Notes under the pieces: model-generated
The model's database searches: none
The model's input: the letters and a program-made list of their open reading frames with translations, nothing else
Told to the model about the DNA's origin: nothing
Source of the DNA: Saccopteryx bilineata
Taxonomy: Eukaryota; Chordata; Mammalia; Chiroptera; Emballonuridae
Reading direction: 5' to 3'
Length of the DNA stretch: 64,000 nucleotides
Assembly (NCBI RefSeq): GCF_036850765.1
Contig: NC_089492.1
Span: 166,902,296 to 166,966,295 of the forward strand
In this document: positions 11,757 to 23,024 of the stretch, in pieces
Numbering within the stretch: position 1 is the stretch's first letter
Layout: the number at the start of each line of letters is the position of its first letter
Position numbers and translations under genes: made by a program

Positions 11757-12150
11757 TTTTTTTTTTTTGTATTTTTCTGAAGCTGGAAACGGGGAGAGAC
11801 AGTCAGACAGACACCCACATGAGCCCAACCGGGATCCACCCAGCACGCCCACCAGGGGCGATGCTCTGCCCACCAGGGGGCGATGCTCTGCCCCTCCGGG
11901 GCGTCGCTCTGCCGCGACCAGAGCCACTCTAGCACCTGGGGCAGAGGCTAAGGAGCCATCCCCAGCGCCCGGGCCATCTTTGCTCCAATGGAGCCTCGGC
12001 TGCGGGAGGGGAAGAGAGAGGCAGAGAGGAAGGAGGGGGGCGGGGTGGAGAAGCAAATGGGCGCTTCTCCTATGTGCCCTGGCCGGGAATCGAACCCGGG
12101 TCCCCCGCACACCAGGCCGACGCTCTACCGCTGAGCCAACTGGCCAGGGC
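11757..12150 (-). mobile_element. Long tRNA-derived SINE with perfect target duplication
   Basis: It is a full-length copy on the minus strand with intact A and B boxes, two internal GAGCATCGCCCC units and a poly(A) tail (T run from 11752). Sixteen-base duplications AAAATTTTTCCTTTTT at 11741-11756 and 12151-12166 flank it. It is inserted in an older antisense L1. Confidence 0.92.
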
Positions 12151-12513
12151 AAAATTTTTCCTTTTTAAAGTAGTTTTAGGTTCATAGCACAATTAGAGGA
12201 AGGCACAGAAATATTCCATACACTCCCAGTCCTTACATATGCACAGTCTCTCTAATTGTCAATAGCCCTCACGAGAGGGGCACACTTGTAGCAGCCGATG
12301 AACTTGCACTGGTGCGCTGTTATCACCTGATGTCCATGGTTTACGTTAAGGTTCTCTCTCAGTGCCGTACATTCTATGGATGCGGACAAATGAACAACAT
12401 ATATCCACCACTGCCCTCAACATTCTCTGTGCTCTGCTTACTCATCCTTCCTCTCTCCCCCAACTTCTGATCTTTTCACTGTCTTTTCTAATATCTCATT
12501 AACTGTGAACCCC

Positions 12514-12528
12514 ATCTTGTGTATTTTT
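12514..12528. repeat. Target site duplication of L1-D, left copy
   Basis: ATCTTGTGTATTTTT here is identical to 20298-20312. The pair brackets L1-D exactly and shows insertion by target-primed reverse transcription. Confidence 0.92.
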
Positions 12529-12654
12529 TTTTAATAAATTTTTATTAATGGTAATGGGATGACATTAATAAATCAGGGTACATATATTCAAAGAAAACAT
12601 GTCTAGGTTATTTTATCATCAAATTATGTTGCAAACCCCTCGTCCAAAGTCAGA

Positions 12655-12776
12655 TTGTCCTCCGTCACCCTCTATCTAGTTCTCTGTGCCCCTCCCCCTC
12701 CCCCTAACTCTCTCCCTCCCTCCCTCCCATGTCCTCCCTCCCCCCCCACCCTTGGTAACCACCACACTCTTGTCCA
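12655..12776 (-). other. L1-D 3'UTR G-run tract (possible G-quadruplex)
   Basis: The plus strand shows CCCCTCCCCCTCCCCCTA and later CCCTCCCTCCCTCCC and CCTCCCCCCCCACC. The L1 sense strand therefore has repeated G3-G8 runs separated by short spacers. Similar tracts occur at the same place in L1-A and in its host L1. G-run 3'UTR tracts are a known trait of mammalian L1; folding was not tested. Confidence 0.75.
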
Positions 12777-12794
12777 TGTCTCTTAGTCTCATTT

Positions 12795-15700
12795 TTATGT
12801 TCCACCAATGTATGGAATCATGTAGTTCTTGTTTTTTTCTGATTTGCTTATTTCACTCCTTATAATGTTATCAAGATCCCACCATTTTGCTGTAAATGAT
12901 CTGATGTCATCATTTCTTATGGCTGAGTAGTATTCCATAGTGTATATGTGCCACATCTTCTTTATCCAGTCTTCTATTGAAGGGCTTTTTGGTTGTTTCC
13001 ATGTCTTGGCCACTGTGAACAGTGCTGCAATGAACATGGGGCTACATGTGTCTTCACGTATCAATGTTTCTGAGGTTTTGGGGTATATACCCAGTAGAGG
13101 GATTGCTGGGTCATAAGGTAGTTCTATTTGCAGTTTTTTGAGGAACCACCATACTTTCCTCCATAATGGTTGTACTACTTTACAGTCCCACCAACAGTGG
13201 ATGAGGGTTCCTTTTTCTCCACAGCCTCTCCAACATTTGCTATTACCCGTCTTGTTGATAATAGCTAATCTAACAGGAGTGAGGTGGTATCTCATTGTAG
13301 TTTTGATTTGCATTTCTCTAATAACTAATGAAGCTGAGCATCTTTTCATATATCTGTTGGCCATTTGTATCTCTTCCTGGGAGAAGTGTCTGTTCATGTC
13401 CTCTTCCCATTTTTTTATTGGATTGTTTGTTTGTTTGTTGTTGAGTTTTATGAGTTCTTTGTAAATTTTGGATATTAGGCCCTTATCTGAGCTGTCGTTT
13501 GAAAATATCAGTTCCCATATAGTTGGCTGTCTGTTTATTTTGATATCAGTTTCTCTTGCTGAGCAAAAACTTTTAATTCTGATGTAGTCCCATTCATTTA
13601 TCTTTGCCTTCACTTCTCTTGCCATTGGAGTCAAGTTCATAAAATGTTCTTTAAAACCCAGGTCCATGATTTTAGTACCTATGTCTTCTTCTATGTACTT
13701 TATTGTTTCAGGTCTTATATTTAGGTCTTTGATCCATTTTGAATTAATTTTAGTACACGGGGACAGGCTGTAGTCCAGTTTCATTCTTTTGCATGTGGCT
13801 TTCCAGTTTTCCCAACACCATTTGTTGAAGAGGCTTTCTTTTCTCCATTGTGTGTTGTTGGCCCCTTTATCAAAGATTATTTGACCATATATATGTGGTT
13901 TTATTTCTGGGCTTTCTATTCTGTTCCATTGGTCTGAGTGTCTATTTTTTTTGCCAATACCATGCTGTTTTGATTATCGTGGCCCTATAATATAGTTTAA
14001 AGTCAGGTATTGTAATGCCCCCAGCTTCATTCTTTTTCCTTAGGATTGTTTTGGCTATTCGGGGTTTTTTATAGTTCCATATAAATCTGATGATTTTTTG
14101 TTCCATTTCTTTAAAAAATCTCATAGGGATTTTGATGGGAATTGCATTAAATTTGTATATTGCTTTGGGTAATATGGCCATTTTGATTATATTTATTCTT
14201 CCTATCCAAGAACAAGGAATATTTTTCCATCTCATTGTATCTTTTTCGATTTCCCTTAACAATGCTTTGTAATTTTCATTATATAGGTCCTTTACGTTCT
14301 TTGTTATGTTTATTCCTAGGTATTTTATTTTTTTTGTTGCAATCGTGAAGGGGATTATTTTTTTGAGTTCATTTTCTAATATTTCATTGTTGGCATATAG
14401 AAAGGCTATGGACTTTTGTATGTTAATTTTGTATCCTGCGACCTTACTGTATTGGTTTATTGTTTCTAATAATCTTTTTGTGGAGTCCTTCGGGTTTTCG
14501 ATGTATAGGATCATATCATCAGCAAAAAGTGATAGCTTTACTTCTTCTTTTCCGATATGGATGCCTTTTATTTCTTTGTCTTGTCTGATTGCTCTGGCCA
14601 GAACTTCTAGCACCACGTTGAATAAGAGTGGAGAGAGTGGACAACCCTGTCTTGTTCCTGATTTAAGGTAGAAAGTCCTCAGTTTTATGCCGTTTAATAG
14701 GATGTTGGCTGATGGTTTATCATATATGGCCTTTATCATGTTGAGATATTTTCCTTCTATACCCATTTTGTTGAGAGTCTTAAACATAAAATTGTGTTGT
14801 ATTTTATCAAAAGCCTTTTCTGCATCTATTGATAAGATCATGTGGTTTTTGTTCTTTGTTTTGTTGATATGGTGTATTACGTTAACCGTTTTGCGTATGT
14901 TGAACCATCCTTGAGATTCTGGGATGAATCCCACTTGATCATGATGTATTATTTTTTTAATATGTTGTTGTATTCGGTTTGCCAGTATTTTGTTTAGTAT
15001 TTTAGCATCTGTATTCATTAGAGATATTGGTCTGTAGTTTTCTTTCTTTGTGCCATCCTTGCCAGGTTTTGGTATGAGGGTTATGTTGGCCTCATAAAAT
15101 GTGTTTGGAAGTATTGCTTCTTCTTCAATTTTTTGGAAGACTTTGAGTAGAATAGGAACCAAGTCTTTGAATGTTTGATAGAATTCACTAGTATAACCGT
15201 CTGGGCCTGGACTTTTATTTTTGGGGAGATTTTTAATAGTTTTTTCTATTTCCTCCCTGCTGATTGGTCTGTTTAGGCTTTCTGCTTCTTCATGACTCAG
15301 TCTAGGAAGGTTGTATTGTTCTAGGAATTTATCCATTTCTTCTAGATTGTTGTATTTGGTGGCATATAATTTTTCATAGTATTCTACAATAATTCTTTGT
15401 ATTTCTATGATGTCTGTGGTGATCTCTCCTCTTTCATTTTGGATTTTATTTATTTGAGTACTGAGTCTTTTTTCCTTGGTGAGTCTTGCCAAGGGTTTGT
15501 CAATTTTGTTGATCTTTTCAAAGAACCAGCTCCTTGTTTTATTGATTTTTTCTATAGTTTTTCTGTTCTCTATTTCATTTATTTCTGCTCTGATTTTTAT
15601 TATCTCCTTTCTTTGGCTGGTTTTGGGTTGTCTTTGTTCTTCTTTTTCTAGTTCCTTAAGGTGTGAAGTTAAGTGGTTTACTTTGGCTCTCTCTTGTTTG

Positions 15701-16602
15701 TTCATATAGGCCTGAAGTGATATGAACTTTCCTCTTATTACTGCTTTTGCTGCATCCCAGAGATTCTGATATGTCGTATTTTCATTTTCATTTGTCTGTA
15801 TATATCTTTTGATTTCTGCGCTTATTTCTTCTTTGACCCATTCATTTTTTAGAAGTATGTTGTTTAGTTTCCACATTTTTGTGGGTTTTTCCCCCTCTTT
15901 TTTGCAGTTGAATTCTAGTTTCAAGGCTTTATGATCAGAAAATATGCTTGGTACAATTTCAATTTTTCTAAATTTGCTGATATTGTCTTTGTGGCCCAAC
16001 ATATGGTCAATTCTTGACAATGTTCCATGTACACTAGAGAAAAATGTATACTCTGTCGCTTTGGGATGAAGTGTCCTGTAGATGTCTATCATATCCAGGT
16101 GTTCTAGTATTTCGTTTAAGGCCACTATATCTTTATTGATTCTCTGTTTGGATGACCGATCTAGAGCCGTCAGCGGTGTATTGAGGTCTCCAAGTATGAT
16201 TGTATTTTTGTTAGTTTTTGTTTTAAGGTCAATAAGTAGCTGTCTTATATATTTTGGTGCTCCTTGGTTTGGTGCATATATATTAAGGATTGTTAGGTCT
16301 TCTTGATTCAACTTCCCCTTAATCATTATGAAATGACCATTTTTGTCTCTGAGTACTTTTTCTGTCTTGTAGTCAGCATTATTAGATATGAGTATTGCTA
16401 CGCCTGCTTTTTTTTGGGTGTTGTTTGCTTGGAGTATTGTTTTCTAGCCTTTCACTTTGAATTTGTTTTTATCCTTGTTGCTTAGATGTGTTTCTTGTAG
16501 GCAGCATATAGTTGGATTTTCTTTTTTAATCCATTCTGCTCCTCTGTGTCTTTTTATTGGTAAGTTTAATCCATTTACATTTAGTGTAATTATTGACACT
16601 GT
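12795..16602 (-). pseudogene. L1-D ORF2 (endonuclease/reverse transcriptase), disrupted
   Basis: ORF2 protein nicks the target and reverse-transcribes L1 RNA. Reading from the 5' end: an N-terminal SIITLNVNG motif (no in-frame ATG seen, a possible 2-nt insertion), then a TAG stop (complement of 16444-16446), then 794 residues (16326-13942) with the endonuclease motifs [15 protein letters not shown] and SDH and the reverse transcriptase with FADDMILY (14526-14503). A frameshift follows in an A run near 13950. The last 329 residues (13784-12795) hold the C-terminal Cys/His motif CWRGCG...HCWWDC and [12 protein letters not shown]. Overall length fits a normal ORF2 of about 1,270 residues. The few lesions suggest a fairly recent copy. 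Confidence 0.93.
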
Positions 16603-16944
16603 GGGTTCCCTACTGCCATTTTATAAATTGCTTTCTGTTAGTTTTGTATCTAGTTTGATTCTTCTCTTTTGTTTTTCTATCATTTGTTTTTGTTTGTTTG
16701 TGTTCCATACTTCTTTCCTCTGTTGCTACCTTTTTTAAGTCAAGTGTTTTTGTGGTGGTTTTTTTAAGGGTGGTTACCATTAAGTAATGAAAAGGGTACC
16801 TACCATATTCATTGTAGTACCCTATCTTATAAGTATTTCTGCACTTCATCATCCTTTGCTACTGTTAATCTCCATCCTCTCCCCCCTTTTTTTCCTTTGT
16901 TGTCACAGTTTAAGTTTGGTTTTATTGTGTTCTTGGTGGAGCTG

Positions 16945-17936
16945 TTACTTGTGGTGTTGTTTTCTTTTGTTCTTTGAATCTGGTTGGAAAACCCCCTTTA
17001 GTATTTCCTGGAGTGGGGGCTTTCTGTTGATAAATTCTCTCATCTTTTCTGTATTTGTGAATGTTTTTATATCTCCTTCATACTTGAAGGATAGCTTTGA
17101 TGGGTATAGTATTCTTGGCTGAAAGTTCCTCTCTTTCAGGGCTTTAAATATTGGGGTCCACTCTCTTCTAGCTTGTAGAGTTTCTGCTGAGAAATCTGAT
17201 GATAATCTAATAGGCCTTCCTTTATATGTTGTACTCTTCTTTTCCCTGGCTGCCTTGAGAATTTTTTCTTTGTCATTGGTTTGTGTCATCTTTATTATGA
17301 TGTGCCTTGGAGTGGGTTTGTTGGGGTTAAGAAAACTTGGTGTTCTGTTTGCTTCTTGAATTTGAGGCTTTAGTTCCTTCCACAGGCTTGGGAAGTTCTC
17401 GTCTATTATTTGTTTGAGTATATTCTCCATTCCATTTTCTTTCTCTTCTCCCTCTGATATACCTATTATTCTTATGTTATTCTTTCTGATGGAGTCAGAC
17501 AATTCCTGTAGGGCTTTCTCGTTTTTTATTATTTTTGAGTCTCTTTCTTCTTCTCTCTGTTGTGCCTCAAGTTGTTTGTCTTCTATTTCACTAATCCTAT
17601 CTTCAATCTGGGCTGTTCTGTTAGCTAAGCTTGTTACCTCATTTTTCAGCTCGTGAATTTTTTCATTTCTGTTTGATTTGTTTTTATAGTTTCAATTTCC
17701 TTGGTAATATATTCTTTGTGTTCATTGAGTTGTTTTCTGATCTCCCTATATTGCCTTTCTGTGTTTTCTTGTATATCTCTGAGTATTTTTAAGATTTCTA
17801 TTTTAAATTTTCTGTCATTTAGCTCCAAGGCTTCCAATATGTTAAGTCTTTTCTCCATAGATTTTTCCACATCTATTTGTGTTACCTCTCTTTCTTTTGT
17901 ATCCATAATATTCGATTTCCTCTTTCTTATCGGCAT
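16945..17936 (-). pseudogene. L1-D ORF1 (RNA-binding chaperone), frameshifted
   Basis: ORF1p is the trimeric RNA-binding partner of ORF2p. It starts at ATG 17936 (PIRKRKSN...). The first 96 residues are charged and coiled-coil like. A single frameshift lies near 17668 (text around KKF/KIHELKNEV). The other frame then continues the coiled coil and the RRM-like and C-terminal domains (NNIRIIGISEGEEKENG, PTPRHIIIK, KILKAAREKK, ARREWTPIF, YPSKLSFKYEGD) to 16945. The N-terminal part has no visible similarity to the ORF1 of L1-C (RRQRNTTQ...), whereas the C-terminal half does, a typical sign of separate L1 lineages. Confidence 0.9.
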
Positions 17937-17940
17937 CTGA

Positions 17941-18880
17941 GGGTGGTCTTATTGATAGCACTAATTAGAATTAATAAAGAGTAAAAAGTAAAAAAAAAAA
18001 AAAAGGTAAAACACCCCACAAAAAAAAACAGTAATAATTTATTATTTCCCCCTTTTTTTCTCTCTTCTCTTTCCCTCCTCTCCCCTCCTCAGGGAAATAT
18101 CGTGCCTATAATGGAGGGCCTGATTTGGGGTGAAGAGTTCAAGGGGCAAAAAAAAGGGAGTAGGGACCTACTAAATGCAAAAAAAAAAAAAAAAGGGAAG
18201 AAAATCTTAGACAAGCATAAGATGATTTGCTTTTAAGTGATGGTCAACTAAGAGATATAATGAGAGGGATAAGAGGGAACCAGAAAAAAGGACCAAAAAA
18301 GAATAATAAAGAAGAAAAAATAAAAATAATAAGTAAAAATCTGTTGTATTAAGTGGAGCGAAGACTAAATACAATGGAGACCTTGGGTTGGGAGGACCCA
18401 AAATGCCACAAAAATAAATAAACAAGAAAAAAAAATAAAAACAAAAGCAAAAAAGAGAAATAAAGCCAAAAAAAAGCCTTGAGTCCCAAATTAACTAATT
18501 TGTTCGTGATTGAGGATTATATGGGAGGAAAGTAAAATGAGAAAAGAAAAAACGAATAGAAAGGAAAAAATAAGAAAAAGAGAAAAACGAAGGAAGAGAT
18601 AAAATAGGAAGAGAAAAAAACAAAATAAAGCAAGACAAAAAAAAACAAAACAAAAGATGAGAGAGTGAGAGTTAAGTGCTTTGGAGTATAACCTTAAAGG
18701 AGGGTGAGGATGAAGAAGAAAAATAAAATGCAACACTCATGGGTAGTGTAGTTCAAGAAAGGGGAAGCATAAGATGGGCAGAGAATAGAAGGACCGAGGT
18801 GGAGGAAATAAAGGCAAAAAGATAGAAGAAACAAACAACAACAACAAAAAAAAAAATTAGTGGATCAAGTTGTAAAGTCT
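17941..18880 (-). other. L1-D 5'UTR pyrimidine-rich segment
   Basis: Between the GC-rich promoter and ORF1, about 900 bp is extremely A/G-rich on the plus strand (AGAAAAAGAGAAAAACG-type text), so it is T/C-rich in the L1 transcript. No ORF or known domain is present. It is still within the bounds of the L1 set by the target duplications. Confidence 0.8.
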
Positions 18881-19489
18881 GTGGGTTTTTCTTGATTTTG
18901 AGAGGTTAACTTCTTCCTTTTTCTTTTCTCTCCCTCTTCCTAGTCGGTGACTCTGTACCCCAGGCTCTGCCCCTGTGTCACTCTTAGGTAGGGATTTGCA
19001 GTTGATGGGATTCTATGGCAATGTCATATAATTGGCTTTAGTCTTGCTGGAAGTAAAGGCTTGTTGGCGTTTGCAGGGTCCAACGATGAGAGAGTTTGCT
19101 TTCCTGGATTCTCTCTCCTAGTCCCCCCTTTCTGAATTAGCAGCCTGGTGATCCAGCTATAAGGCTGCAACTGCTTCTGCCTGGGGAGTAAGAGGCTCAA
19201 AGAGCTGGGAAATCCCCACTCTATCCCCACTCAGTGCAAGGCTTTGGGAAAGGCTCTGACAGTCAGGGCCTCCAGTGTAATCAGGCGGGGGTGGGAGTCA
19301 ATTGTTGTCAAGGTGACTGTTCAGCGCCTATCATTTAGTTGGACCTCTCAACCCAGGCTTTCCACACTTTGTAGCCTGTTTTTGCAGGGAAGAAGAGGCA
19401 CTAGTCTCTGCTTACGATTAGTGTAGTATAGACCTTATTATCTGCCAAGTCCTTCTTGTTAGCGTTTATCCCTGAATATGGAGGCTCTA

Positions 19490-20297
19490 TCAATCAGAAG
19501 TTGCCCCCGCCCCTTTAGCGAGAGGCACTTAAAAAATATCACGCCTCTTGTCTTGGATCGCTGAACTGAGAGAGATCTTATCAATTAGAACCGAGGGTGC
19601 GCAGATTTTATGGGTTAAGCTAATTTCAGTGATTGGGTCGCAGCTGTGCTTCCGAAGGTATTTTAGGCTGCCTGCGCGCGCCCCTCCCCCAACGCTTGAT
19701 TGTTAGCTTGAATGGCTGGGTGAGGTGCCCCGCCCACGGAGAGAATCTCCCAAGCCTCTCCCGCTCGCCCCGCCGCTGGTGGCTGGACCGCACCAGGCGC
19801 AGGATAATGGAGCCCCCTGGGTGTGCGGGCCAGCAGGGCGCCCTGGGCGCGTGGAATGCCCAAGGCACGCGCGCGAATGGGGTGCTCCGGGCACCGGTGG
19901 CCGGCGATCCCCACTCGCAGTGTGCGGGCTGCTGGGAACTTCAGCGGTGTTTAACCGGACCGGGCGCGCGCTCGGCTGCTCGCGGCGGCTCGAGGTGGTG
20001 GTTCGCGGCGCAGCGGCTCGCCGCGGTGGCTCGCGGTGGCGGCTCGCGGTTCCCAAGTATATGGGCTGACTCACCACAGGCGCACTCACTTGCGGCTTGA
20101 ATGAGCGTCGCTGTGGTAGCTTCCTCCACACCCTCGTCTCTCAGATTCAAGTGATAACAGTCCTTTTGCTTTCAGTTTGTGTGGAACTCCGGAATGCTCC
20201 GAGGATAAATTTTTCTGTTTCTAGTTAATAAATTTGTTGTGATTTAGGGGAGAGCTGTCTGACGCGCTTCTCACGGCGCCATTTCCGTGACGTCACT
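19490..20297 (-). promoter_or_regulatory. L1-D 5' promoter: CpG-rich, CRE and YY1-like sites
   Basis: The 5' 800 bp is dense in CpG (especially 19660-20110) and resembles an L1 internal promoter. The first bases of the element (complement of 20287-20296) are the palindrome GTGACGTCAC, holding the exact CREB/ATF site TGACGTCA. Next comes AAATGGCGCC (complement of 20275-20284), close to the YY1 consensus known at the 5' end of human L1. At 19978-20051 there is a GC-rich degenerate tandem repeat of a GGCTCGCGGTGGC unit. Function is inferred from position and motif only. Confidence 0.75.
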
Positions 20298-20312
20298 ATC
20301 TTGTGTATTTTT
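20298..20312. repeat. Target site duplication of L1-D, right copy
   Basis: ATCTTGTGTATTTTT, identical to 12514-12528. It is followed by TTTG repeats (20311-20330). Confidence 0.92.
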
Positions 20313-20499
20313 GTTTGTTTGTTTGTTTTGGGTTTTTTTTGCTATTTTATTTTTTTAATCTAGAAGTTCCATATGGGTTTGCTAGTGGGGACTTGCTCTT
20401 ACCATTTGGACACTTAGACATTTTGTTCAGTCCTACCCAGTATTTAATAAGGCCATACAATTTCTTGGAGTAACCTAGCAAATAATTAGGAGTTTGAAA

Positions 20500-20640
20500 T
20501 ACAGAGGCATGGGTCCTCTTGCTTATTAACTGTGTCACCTCGGAAAAGTCACTCAATTTCTCCAAGTTTAGGGTTCTCATGTGTAAAGCTGAGGTCTGTG
20601 ATAATAATATTAACTGAATGTGCAGGAATTTGCTGGAGCA
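20500..20640 (+). mobile_element. MIR SINE fragment
   Basis: It matches the MIR core: TTAACTGTGTCACCTCGG, AAAAGTCACTCAATTTCTCC, then TCATGTGTAAAGCTGAGG and GATAATAATATTAACTG. Confidence 0.75.
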
Positions 20641-21290
20641 GCAAACGGGCGGAGGAGGGATTTATGGCCATGAAACCACTCCCTCAAATTCTACAACCTC
20701 ACCACTTTGAGAGCTGGTTTTATTTATGAGTCAGAGGGTGGATTAGTAGTCCCTTTGCCCTCCAAAGGCAAAGGAATGTTTCTGGATGTTACAAAGCCAG
20801 GGCATGCATTGCATGACATAATGGCTATTCCTGGACACAGTGGCTATTCCTGGATGTGACCAAGATGATGATCCAGAGACTGTCATTCCCACAAGCCCTC
20901 AGGTCTCGAGATGCCACTGTGCTGATCCCTGAAGCCTCTGCCCCATTATCCTCTTGGCTTGCGTGTTCATAATCTCCTTAAGGCTTGAGAACACAGCCAC
21001 TGGACTAAAGCTCACAGAAGCTTGAGCACCAGAGCTCTACCAGGCGGGTCATGTGCTGGGAATGAAATTTAGGGAGCATCAGAGAATGGCTAGCACCTAC
21101 CACAGGACCCCACACATGGGACAGGCAGGCAGGATAATCACAGGGCCATGTGAAAGCACACCTCCAGGAAAGGCAGTGGAGCCAGGCCAGCTGTGAAGTC
21201 TTGTCCTGGAGCAGCAGAAGGAAGGTGTCCTTCCCAGTGGTGAGATTCAAATAATTTAACAACCAGTACTCTGCCTCAATGACCGTTTTA
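20641..21290. other. Intergenic, no gene seen
   Basis: Unassigned. A local direct repeat, TGGCTATTCCTGGA (20823-20836 and 20842-20855), is the only structure noticed. Confidence 0.5.
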
Positions 21291-21304
21291 AGTATAAAAA
21301 AAGA

Positions 21305-21611
21305 ACCTGACCAGGCAGTGGTACGGTGAATAGAGCATCGCACTGGGACACAGAGGACCCAAGTTCAAAATCCCGAGATCGCTGGCTTGAGAGCGGGCTC
21401 ATCTGGTTTGAGCAAGGATCATCAGCTTGAGCCCAAGGTTGCTGGCTTGAGCAAGGGACACTCAGTCTGCTGCAGCCCCCCCGTCAAGGCATATATGAGA
21501 AAGTAGTCAATGAACAACAAAGGTGCTACAACTAAGAATTGATGTTTCTCATCTATCCCTTCTTGTCTGTCTGTCCCTATCTGTCCCTCTCTCTATCTCC
21601 GTCACAAAAAG
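21305..21611 (+). mobile_element. tRNA-derived SINE, second family
   Basis: It begins ACCTGACCAGGCAGTGG and has a degraded B box (AAGTTCAAAATCCC), CTCATCTGGTTTGAGC, TATATGAGAAAG and a CTGTCTGTCCCTATCTG end. Duplications AGTATAAAAAAAGA (21291-21304) and AGTATAAAAAAGA (from 21612) flank it. It is the same family as 7675-8007. Confidence 0.87.
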
Positions 21612-21624
21612 AGTATAAAAAAGA

Positions 21625-22035
21625 TATACCAAAAGGTAGTTTATTATTTCATGCATTTTAATACTTAAGAGCAATAAAAGAGGTACACAAAACTAGATTA
21701 TGTTACAAAAGAGAGTTTTAAAATTTTAATGAAAATATATTACATAATACTTATAATATCTCAGGGGAATTTTGGGCGTAACACAAAGCTGAAACAAATG
21801 ACAGCTTGTTACCCCCTGGTAGTTTGGCACTTTTTCTCTATACATTATATGTTTGTTTACTAAAGTAACAAACAAGAGAAAATTAAAATGTGGTAATTAA
21901 TCAAAGGTATAATGAGTTTTATGAAATGAATAAATAAATATTACAAGCATAGTTCTGTCGAAATTTTTTCACCTATGGAGGCAATGAACATTACCTATGG
22001 GTAGTCAGAATATGCTATTGTGCATCTGTTAAAAA
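21625..22035. other. AT-rich intergenic, no gene seen
   Basis: Unassigned AT-rich sequence. Confidence 0.5.
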
Positions 22036-23024
22036 AGAGTAGCAAAGATCTGGAAACAGTCCAAGTGTCCATCAGTGGTTGAGTGGATTAAAAAGCTTTG
22101 ATACAGAGAGTGAAGATGGCAGCAGAGTAGGCAGACCCACAGACTCCCAACTCTCACCACCAAATGGGAATACAAATCAATTTAGAAACAATCAGCGTGA
22201 AAAACCAACTCTGGACTACAAGAACAGTTCTCAAAAACCAAGGATCAAAGAAGAAGCCACAACAAACCTGGTAGGGAGCACCTGAATCTCCTCTGCTAAC
22301 AGGAACGGGTGGGGGGGGTGAGGCTGAGAGCCCAGAGGGGCTCTCACTCCAGGGAAAAGAGCAGAAAATATTGCTCACAGCCACTTGCCTGGAGACCAGG
22401 GAGCAAGGTGTCTTGAAAGGACCGGCTTATATTCCAAGAGGAAAAGGGAGAGAGAGAGACAGACAATGAGGGGCAGAAGAATGCAAAGGATAACCTCAAA
22501 AGCTGACTCATCCAGTGCTGGAGGCGGCCATAGCTGGGGGAAGGACTGATCCTTCTACATAACACAAGATAAAAGTGCTTCTGGATCACAGATCTCTAGA
22601 CATCTCTCCAGTTCTTATCAGCGTAACAAGACACAGCTGAAAACAAGAAGTGGGAAGGAGGGGCAGTAACTCAGGTCTCCATGGAGATCTGAGATACACC
22701 TCCCCTACTGAAGCTGAGAAAGCATCCTGCCCCCAGAGAAAGTAACTGGCAGGAGAGGCCTTCAGAGTCTCAGGTTACACCCACCACATTCCTGGATACA
22801 GTTTCAAGGAAGCCCCCTGCTGAGATCAGTAAAAAACTATCATCTGTTAAAAAAACAAACAAGTCAAGACTTAAAAGCAGCCCAAATCTGAAAGTGGATT
22901 ACAAATAATAGCTGATGCCAACCCAAGAAGACCTAGAAATAACACAATTGAGAATTGGAGGCAGACAACACCAAGCCTAGACTCAACCAGATCTACAAAC
23001 AAAACACCCAAACACACATACATA

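Larger units (their letters stand above)
10390..12513 (-). mobile_element. Old antisense L1 3' portion (L1M type), fragmented
   Basis: On the minus strand the blocks 10390-11090, 11480-11740 and 12167-12513 read as old L1 3' end. Diagnostic plus-strand phrases are TTACTTTTTACTGATGGGTA, GTTGCTATAAACATTTGTGT and TACATTCTATGGATGCGGAC. Two SINEs (11092-11476 and 11757-12150) and then the young L1-D (12529-20297) are inserted in it. After L1-D only a short flank is visible. Confidence 0.6.
12529..20297 (-). mobile_element. L1-D: nearly complete L1 LINE, antisense
   Basis: This L1 of about 7.8 kb runs 5' to 3' on the minus strand: a 5'UTR of about 2.3 kb, ORF1 (17936 to 16945), ORF2 (about 16602 to 12795), a 3'UTR with a purine-rich G-run tract, the polyadenylation signal AATAAA (complement of 12541-12546) and an A tail (T run from 12523). 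Perfect 15-bp target duplications flank it. The 5' end is not truncated: it starts with GTGACGTCAC next to the duplication. ORF1 has one frameshift, and ORF2 has one stop and one frameshift, so this copy is inactive as read unless these are sequencing errors. Its 5'UTR and ORF1 N-terminus differ from those of L1-C, so it belongs to another L1 lineage. Confidence 0.93.

Noticed and set aside
11739..12168. Open frames on both strands of about 130 residues
   Set aside because: Both lie within one SINE. Mirror frames occur at every copy of the family.
13138..17940. Plus-strand open frames of 60-120 residues across this block
   Set aside because: They are antisense shadows of L1-D ORF1 and ORF2.
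19633..20131. Long open frames in the L1-D CpG-rich region (an ORF0-like antisense gene)
   Set aside because: They start at TTG or GTG, are open in several frames because stops are rare in GC-rich DNA, and show no recognisable protein. An antisense promoter cannot be shown from sequence.
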